A stretch of DNA of 64,000 bases from Solea solea (taxonomy: Eukaryota; Chordata; Actinopteri; Pleuronectiformes; Soleidae): positions 19,630,686-19,694,685 of the forward strand of contig NC_081143.1 in NCBI RefSeq assembly GCF_958295425.1, read 5' to 3'. Below the pieces are notes generated by a model. That model saw nothing but the letters and a program-made list of their open reading frames with translations. It was not told the DNA's origin and made no database searches. Position numbers and translations under genes: made by a program. The stretch's first letter is position 1. Each line of letters begins with the position of its first letter. Below are positions 56,640 through 64,000 of the stretch, piece after piece.

Positions 56640-56987
56640 TTGAGACTGCAGGTTGTACCAGAAGAAATATCACCCAAACTTTTGTGCATCAGGGAACTGC
56701 AGGGGCTTTCACATACCAGAAAGGATATTGTGCTTTTTTGTGCAGTGAGCTGTGCAGTTCAGAGCTCTCTGGCTGCTGTAGAAACATGGCAGTGCACAAT
56801 GGTGTCCTCCGTAAAGTAAGGCCATTGACTTACGTACACCGAAGGCTTATTTTTAAGGCTATGGAAACCTTTTTATTTATTTATTTATTTATTTGAAAGT
56901 GATAATATAATTATACAAACATACTTATGGATAGTATGCCAACTTTGTGCCAATATACCCTCCTAAATGTTACATGCTGGACCTTTA
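56640..56987. repeat. Dispersed repeat with 'GGACCTTTA' end (copy 4)
   Basis: CTGCTGTAGAAACATGGCAGTG, ATACTTATGGATAGTATGCC, ACCCTCCTAAATGTTACATG and CTGGACCTTTA. Same family as 900-1075, and better preserved at its 3' end. Confidence 0.6.
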
Positions 56988-57663
56988 AAATCATTTGAAA
57001 TTAATTGAAATTTTGGAGCCACTCAATTTCTTTATGCCTGATCATATTAGGTAATGAGCAATTGAGGAGACACCTTTGTTTTTCTCTATTGACACTATTT
57101 ACACTATTACATTACTATTACACTATTTAGCACAAGGAGAGTATGTACCTATTATATTAAAGCTCCATTCAAATGTAAATTTTTTGTTCGCTCCAAACTC
57201 CAAAGTTGTTTTTTTAATAATTGTGGTAGACTAGAAGTAGTAGTAGCTGCATCACATATTGACTGCCAACGTGTGTTACGCTCAGCTGATTCATGCCCTG
57301 CTGGTCAGCTGACTGGTTGTTTGACACCACACCAGAGCTCCTTTAGAATGTCATTGTTGTTAATTATTTACAATAACTCAGGCAGCAGGACCTGGAGGGT
57401 TTGTGAAGGTAGACGGTGAAAAACACACCCAAGACAAACCAACTACACCCTGCTCTATGAAATGGGCCATGAAAGGAGCCAATGTAAACAACTCCTGAAA
57501 CATTTAGCTAGAAATAAAATTTGTGGCGAAAACGCCACAACTCGAGTTTAATTTTCAATACAAGAATATAAAATCGATCACGCCTTCAGTATCGCCTAAA
57601 ATCGCCGACTGCGGATTTTTCTCACAGGTCATGGGACCCGTATGCAGAAGGTTCAAAGATTCG

Positions 57664-57739
57664 ATTGGTCCACTTTTGAATCAGGTGCTACGTGATTGGT
57701 TCTTTCTACTATCAGTCACATATTCTGGTTTTTTATTGG
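57664..57739 (+). promoter_or_regulatory. clta: clta promoter with three inverted CCAAT boxes
   Basis: ATTGG (inverse CCAAT) occurs at 57664-57668, 57695-57699 and 57735-57739, spaced 31 and 40 bases, 145-220 bases before the clta ATG. Multiple spaced CCAAT boxes are a hallmark of NF-Y-driven housekeeping promoters. No TATA box is obvious. Confidence 0.6.
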
Positions 57740-57882
57740 TTGTTCACCCGTTTCCGCTCCGCTAGCTTGTAAATTTCTTCCCCTCTAATCATCCTTCTTC
57801 CCGTTTAGCTACTCGGCTTTGGACAATCGCTACACCTGACTCCCCAGTTTCATACATTTAACCGGCCACGAACACATACACC

Positions 57883-60800
57883 ATGGATGATTTTGACATG
57901 CTAAACGCGCACCCCGCTGGAAACGGTGTCGGCTCAGAGGAGGACCCCGCTGCCGCGTTCTTGGCCCAGCAGGAGAGCGAGATCGCCGGGATTGAAAACG
58001 ACGAAGGCTTCAGCATCCTGGACAGCGGAGAGGTCCCCACGTCGCTGGACGACCCCAGTGGTGAGTGACTGCTTTGTTTCACATTCGTGTTTTTTGTCAG
58101 CCTAGCTTTAATCTTAGCGGGGTTGTGTTTGTATGGAAAAACTACTCTCGTTATTAGTAATTTGGTCTTGACACCTGAGTGGACTCTCTTAGTCAGCTTG
58201 CTAACGTTAGCCAAGCTAGCGAATTAAGCTAAGTGAGCATTGCTAACGTTTCCCCGTACACACGTCATACACATTGACAAAATTACACGAACGTAATGTG
58301 TTTTTTAGGTCTCTGCCCGTGTTCGTAAAATGAAAGTTGTGTGATAACACTATGTCTTCTTGTTGGTGTCCTGCATTTCTGTGTATGGAGCTGTGACAGC
58401 GCTGTGTGTAATTGTACCAGCTAAGTCAGCTGAACTTACAGTGCCTTACAGAGGAAGCCGATGGAGCTTAATGACCTTTGGTCGTGACAGCCTCGTTTCC
58501 TTGAGGCTGCAGGCGTGTGGGTTCAGCAACTGTAGAAATGCTGACTTGTCATGTGATGAAATACGTGTGTATTACATTATGAGCATTCAGTAAGGCTCAG
58601 GAAAGTTAGTTTATGGTATTGTACACGATGTGCAATATTTTCTTTGGCTCCCCTTGGAACTTCGATTTCAGTTACTGGCAACTAAAGACAGTCTAGTAAA
58701 GTCACAATTTGAACAATTTAATTGTGCTTGGTAAAAAACTAAAACGTGTTTCTTTATATTTTTAAGGAATGATCAGAGTCTATGGTCTTGTCCAGAATCT
58801 GAGTTTTTGCATATTCACATAAGTTTTGGATGTTTGAACAGCGAAAAAGCAAACATGAAACGTCCTGAAATGCATTTGACAGACCATTGCCATCAGCAAT
58901 GTTAATATCACTGAGGAAAAGCCTTAGATACCTTCCTGAGGTTAGTGGTTCAAAGTGGGTTAGTGGTTCAAAGTGCCCATACCAAGTCACTATGTTAAAC
59001 GATTAAGGGCTTTCCACTAAAGTCTTGTACACTATCTCCTTTCGTTTTCTTAAAAGGGTACAGTACAGTACAGTGTAACATCTGCATAACCATTCTATAA
59101 ACAATAATTAATATGTGTTTACTTCTCTGGTCATTGTAAGTTTTTCTTCATGTTTGTGGTTTTATGTGTTTGCTAGATCTGTAACAGCTATTTTTCATGT
59201 GTCATTTTAGATGGTGCCATCAATGGAGAGCTCTATGGGGTAATATTTTTGTTATTTTGCTTTAATTCGGTCTGTCTGTTTTTTTTCTGCATTGTTTTGT
59301 TTGTTTGTTTTTCTCTCAAATCAGAGGTTTTTATTTGTTTCTCATCCAAAAATCCCCCTGCCGGATAAAGCATGAGCCATGAAGTAATTTGATTGGTTTT
59401 TACCTATTTCCAATCTTGCACAGATTTTCTTGACTACCCTATTTGGATATAAATCTAAAAGTTTGTCCACCAAACATAAACCTGTAGCATAGCAACAATT
59501 GTGTGCATGCACAACTAAATCTTGGAACTTGGAAGTCAAAATTAAACCAATGGGTTGGTCCAAAAACTGTAGACAATTTGTGATTTGCTCCAGTGGTTAT
59601 TCAGTGAATAAGATACATTTTTATAGTAGTATTTCAGTGTGGAATGAAAAATAGGGATTTTAGTACTATCCTCAGATGAATCAATATCTTAAATGTTGTG
59701 TTTGCTCCAACTTCCTTTTTCCTGAGCTGTCATTGCAACATTGCTTCCTTTTGTCCTGTCATGACTTTTTTTGTTTTAAGAAACTAAGCTGATAAAACTC
59801 ACCATAGGCCAGATTTCGTTTTAATAATATCTTTTTCTTTACAAACACTTCTTACTGTATGCATATTTGACCTCAGGACAAGACAGGGCCAACAGTAATA
59901 ATGTCTGCAAGTTTCAGATAATAGTGAAAAGTTGAATCCAGAAAAAAGTCATGATCACGAGGAGTTTGTTTACCATATATAGTCATTGGGAAAATGGCTT
60001 ACAGTCATCATTGTCCTTGTTTCACAGGAAAGCAATGGTCCATCAGATGCTTATGCAGCAATTTCCAATGCAGACCGGCTGCAGGCTGAACCTGAAAGCC
60101 TACGCAAATGGAGAGAGGAGCAAAGTGAACGGCTTGAGGTGCTAGGTAAGCAATGATCAGAGTTTCTTTTTAAGAAGTGAGTGAGAACAGGATAGACTCT
60201 GCTGTCTGAGATTATAATGTTACTTAAAGAACACCCATTTAAAAATTATTTATCAGACCAAACACATTTATCATGAAATCCTCCTCTCATGTCTCTGTCC
60301 TTTTCATTCTTATTATCATCATCTCTGGATGACTTTACCATCGCATCCGCCTCCTCACTTTTTGACTTTCTCTTTGCTGATCTTCCTCCATAGACGCCAA
60401 CTCTCGCACACAGGAGTCGGAGTGGAAGGACAAGGCCAAGTTGGAACTGGAAGAATGGCACGCCAGGCAGAATGAGCAGCTGGAGAAAACTAAAACCAAT
60501 AACAGGTACTGGTGTCTTAAAGCTATTGAAACAGGACTGAAGATTAATGGACCTAAATGAAGGCTAATATTATTGTAAAAAAAACAAACAAGGCAATGAT
60601 GTCCAATCACAACCTTGGGAAATATGTGAATATTTAAAAAGGATACGATTAGTTCTTCATATGACCAAATACGATGCACAAGCTGTTAGTAGGCTTAATA
60701 ATCGCACTCTTAATGTGTTGTTTTCTCCTCCCGTTGTTAACATGAAAAACGGTTGGATGGATGTTCTATGGGCTAAATGTCTGCTGCATTTGTTTCCTCC

Positions 60801-61959
60801 ACCAGGTAACACCTTGTTTTTACAAGTTCATAGGCAACCGTGTCAGTTTCTGCTGCACTGTAATGTAGCCCTGCTGCACCATTAATAATGAACTAACAGC
60901 AGCCGTGGCACCGACCCTGTGTGTCTGCTTGACTGGTTAAACTATTTCTGCTGTACAACCTCACCGTTTTGATGGTTTTTGCCTATGTAACTTGTATACT
61001 GTTCACACAAATGTAGTCAAATTCTTCAGAAGTGGGGCATCAGCCAAGTTATTTTCACTATTCACTACTCTAAGGTTGTCCCTATTTCTAAAAATCAAGT
61101 ACATGACGCGCTATTTCTTTGAAAATATTTAACCACTCCCACCGCTTATTATTACTCGTACTATTAGTCACATGGGGTTGAACACTTTTGCGCTGCACCT
61201 TTTTAACATGCCTCTTCACCTGGTTGGGAAGTTAGCAGGTCAGTCAACAGATTTGCTTGTTACGTTGCCATCTACAGTGACCAACCCGAAATACTTCCAT
61301 GCTCTGTTTTTAAGAAACTTCGGTGTCATAATTTTCTGCTCAGGACAGTTTATCATGTATGCGTCCTCCAATTTCTGATGGGCAAAGAGGGTAATCAAAA
61401 TGAATCTAAGGTTGCACTGCTGTTAGATTTCCCTCTGCTGGATAATGCAGTAATAACATCAGATAGCCTGATGCACTCTGAGGTTGTATTTTAAACAAAT
61501 TTCTTGTTTTCTGAACTAATAATTGTGTTTATATGGGTGAAACATGTACATAATTCTAATAAGATGGAAAAAGGATATGGAATTATGGTTAAACTGTTAT
61601 TATATATCTTAATATCATGGTTCTTCCATTATACTGTGTCGTGAATTTTCAGTTAATGAACTAATAACGCAAAGCTGTTTTTTTTCTTTTCTTAAATAAT
61701 CTTCTGACCGTTTGAATGTCTCCAGCTGAGAGGCACCTCCACACACAAACACACGCATCAAGTCGTCACACAGACGCAGAGACTTAAATGATATGCCTGA
61801 ATGTATTATTGTGTGTATGCTTCTATCTTTATTCTCCGTTTTACCGCTGTCTCTCTTCTCTCCTGCCTTCTTGCTGCTCTGTCGTTGGGGCGGATGTTTG
61901 TCCAGGGTACTGGATGAAGACTTCTACAAGCAGCCCTTCTCTGAGCTCATTGGTTATGT
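57883..61959 (+). CDS. clta: Clathrin light chain A, first five coding exons (partial, 3' outside window)
   Basis: Clathrin light chain binds the heavy-chain leg and regulates coat assembly and actin linkage. Coding exons: 57883-58060, 59211-59239, 60028-60145, 60394-60505 and 61906-61959; phases join to 163 residues plus two bases. The N-terminus holds the invariant light-chain signature EEDPAAAFLAQQESEIAGIE through NDEGF (residues 19-43). After the variable linker comes ESNGPSDAYAAI, then the heavy-chain-binding helix with EPESLRKWREEQSERL and DANSR..EWKDKAKLELEEW, and DFYKQPFSELIGYV. The variable linker is shorter than in mammals. The alternatively spliced neuronal inserts follow GYV in vertebrates and were not found before the window ends. 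CCATGG gives a strong start. Position next to gne supports clta over cltb. Confidence 0.95.
58061..59210 (+). other. clta: clta intron 1
   Basis: No gene or clear repeat. A GCTAACGTTAGCCAAGCTAGCG patch near 58199-58221 resembles words at 10110-10380. Confidence 0.6.
60506..61905 (+). other. clta: clta intron 4
   Basis: A 1.4-kb A/T-rich intron with no recognised repeat or gene. Its end is pyrimidine-rich (61840-61890). Confidence 0.6.
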
Positions 61960-64000
61960 GTATGTTGCTCCAACTAACATCCTCCTCTTTTTCTTTTTTT
62001 TTTCCTCCATCATCATCAGCTTATCATATCCCTGTCATTAGATTAGGGCATTAGTTAACTCCCCCGTGTTGCTGTGTTTTACATGCATCTTTAGTTTTTC
62101 CACTTGTAACTTCTGCTGGGATTCATACTTGTTTCTCTTCTCATCTAGCTTGTTGTTGTTTTTTAAACTGCAGTGATTTCATCCCACGTTTGCATGCTAG
62201 TTGTGAGTGGATGCATGTCACGGTATATTGCAGTAAAGAGAACAACCTTAGCCTTGTTTTTTTTTGGTCAACATTCATTTACACATCAATTCCTTTCAAA
62301 TCATTCTAGCAGTCTTACCTTTTTGCAGAAACATTTTTATGAATTTCTCACCATTCTCGCTTACATTAATTGTGTGTAGTCTTACAGAACATGTTTTGGG
62401 GTTTTTTCCCAACAGCTTCTATATTTGTGATTTTAACAGAATCAATTTGCAGCATATATTCTAGAGTAGCATGTCAGTTGATTGTTTTGAAGCAATTGTG
62501 TGTTCATATATGGATGTGGAGTATGCTTCAGTATCACCTTAAGATAAAAATGAGATGTTCTTACTGCTGACTTGTTTGATCTTGACAATGGTTCCGTCCT
62601 TTGAGTCTCTACAACAATCTTCCTAAAAATTCAGCTTTACCTCACTGCCGGCCACAGCTATCACCTTTGTAAAGACGACAATTAAGTGCAGTATTGTGCC
62701 AAACTGAACTTGCAGATGGTGCTTTTAATTCCCTTATGAACCTCAACTACAGTTGTTTTCAGTTTATTGTAATTTACTCAGTGCAGTTGGACCTTTTTAA
62801 AGCTCCAGTGTGTAACTTCTGTTGCCAAAACACTGCTTGTGTCGCAACCACTACCACCACCACCCTTCCCCCCATCAGTTGTGATGTATAATGCATCATG
62901 CTTAATCACCAATAAAAACATAACTCCACTTTACTAAGATACACAGAGTGAGTTGTGTGGACCCATTTTGAAACCAACATTTGTTTATATTGACGGGTTA
63001 CAAACTACAGCTTTGAGCTGTCTATGGGGTTCGGAAAATCGAATTTACTTTTTACTGCCATTGATGATATTTATCGTCTTGTATGGGTTGAAAAGGCCAT
63101 TAATTCTAACTTCCATCTAGTATAAAATAATTGTTATTTTATAAAGGTGCAGTAATATGATACAATCAGCTCAAGAATAACTTCATGTCTTCACTGTCCA
63201 AAGTTCTGCAGTTAAATGTGCAGCGACATTATATTGGGTGCTCCACTGGTCATATCATGAATACACAAGTGCTTCAAACTGAAAAAATGTGTTCATGCTT
63301 TATAAGAATGTTAGCTGCCCTGTAGCTACTGCTGTCCTTCAGGATGACATGCTGGTCTGCACAAACTAGCTAGTTAAGAATGATAGCTGTGTGCAGCCTT
63401 TGGTTTTTCTATCCATTTACATGGCAATGTCCTCCAGTCTGCTTTATGGTGTGCACATTTTTTTTCTTTTTCAAAAACTTTACTTTTTATGGGCAATCGG
63501 CATGAAGCAGCAAAATGTGGTTTCTCTTCACTAAGCCGGTTGATTGGCTCTTAAAAAGAAAAAAGTGTTATATTTCTGCTCTATTTGGAATATTTGCATG
63601 CTCTGGATAACTCACCTTTGTCAACAGTTAGGGAAAGATGTATATTTATTCTGTTCTTTCTATTGTCTATATCAGTCATTCCAGGGCCCACTTTGAAATC
63701 TGAAAGTCCTATGAGGCCCACACAAACCTTAAATTACCCGTCCGATCAACACAGGTTCAATAATTCCCATAAATATTGTCTTCATGTGAACATGGGGATA
63801 CAACATGTCAGTGCAGATTCATAATTTATCCACTTCACTTTATTTCTGAATTGTCAACCCATCCATATGGTTATTACAGCTGTGCTCCATCAACATGAAT
63901 AACAATCTACAGATTAAAAATAACATTACCTGCAAATACTGAAATGTTAGGCCCGTGTGCTGACTGACTGACACTCAATCATGCCATTCACTTGCATATC
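61960..64000 (+). other. clta: clta intron 5 (continues beyond window)
   Basis: No exon encoding the neuronal insert or the conserved light-chain C-terminus was found. A dispersed-repeat terminus pair lies at 62784-62815. Otherwise A/T-rich. Confidence 0.6.
62784..62815. repeat. Back-to-back termini of the 'GTCCAGTGTGTAA' repeat
   Basis: GCAGTTGGACCTTTTT is followed at once by AAAGCTCCAGTGTGTAA. These are inverse-related ends of the family seen at 10659 and 15641, apparently abutting. Confidence 0.45.

Larger units (their letters stand above)
54957..57600 (+). other. gne 3' UTR and gne-clta intergenic region
   Basis: From the gne stop to the clta promoter. AATAAA at 55053-55058 is the nearest poly(A) candidate. 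A dispersed repeat occupies 56640-56987. The rest is A/T-rich with no coding frame. gne and clta run in the same direction. Confidence 0.6.

Noticed and set aside
61971..62060. Neuronal clathrin light chain insert exon after 61959
   Set aside because: The words ACTAACATCCTC resemble its start, but there is no acceptor and the translation does not follow the insert.

Overview
This window is nuclear DNA from a ray-finned fish, most likely a percomorph. The evidence is intron-split vertebrate genes with GT/AG junctions, short introns, many CA/TA/ATT microsatellites, tRNA-derived SINEs, hAT-like MITEs and a decayed LINE. No bacterial, viral or plasmid genes were seen, so most long ORFs are intronic or low-complexity noise. 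Four protein-coding genes account for essentially all supportable coding sequence.

Layout: (1) 1-~7.8 kb, plus strand: the 3' half of tropomodulin-1 (tmod1). There are five coding exons, a canonical last exon at 5578-5636, and a possible alternative last exon at 4634-4737. (2) ~8.9-25 kb, minus strand: a complexin of the cplx1/2 class, with three coding exons (10379-10567, 12411-12589, 23671-23701) and a probable further 5' exon near 25 kb. tmod1 and the complexin gene converge on a short, SINE-bearing interval. (3) ~25.5-39 kb: gene-free, built largely of transposon remnants and simple repeats. (4) ~39-55 kb, plus strand: gne, the bifunctional UDP-GlcNAc 2-epimerase/ManNAc kinase, complete at 13 coding exons and 729 residues, with a probable noncoding first exon ending at 39320. 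(5) 57.6 kb to the end, plus strand: clta (clathrin light chain A), with its promoter and first five coding exons; the 3' part lies outside the window.

The genes are functionally unrelated: actin pointed-end capping, SNARE-complex clamping, sialic acid synthesis and clathrin coats. Their linkage is vertebrate synteny: GNE and CLTA are also neighbours on human chromosome 9. Every exon junction was checked for phase by hand, and each gene gives one continuous reading frame.

No new enzymatic or defence system was found. The most interesting signals are: a gne acceptor fused to a perfect donor sequence (possible recursive splicing or poison skipping); an in-frame N-terminal extension in gne; an alternative tmod1 terminal exon; a ~200-bp inverted repeat bracketing 3 kb of gne intron 1; a MITE with 44-bp inverted ends carrying a transposase-like relic; and a 22-bp minisatellite in which every unit can form a hairpin.
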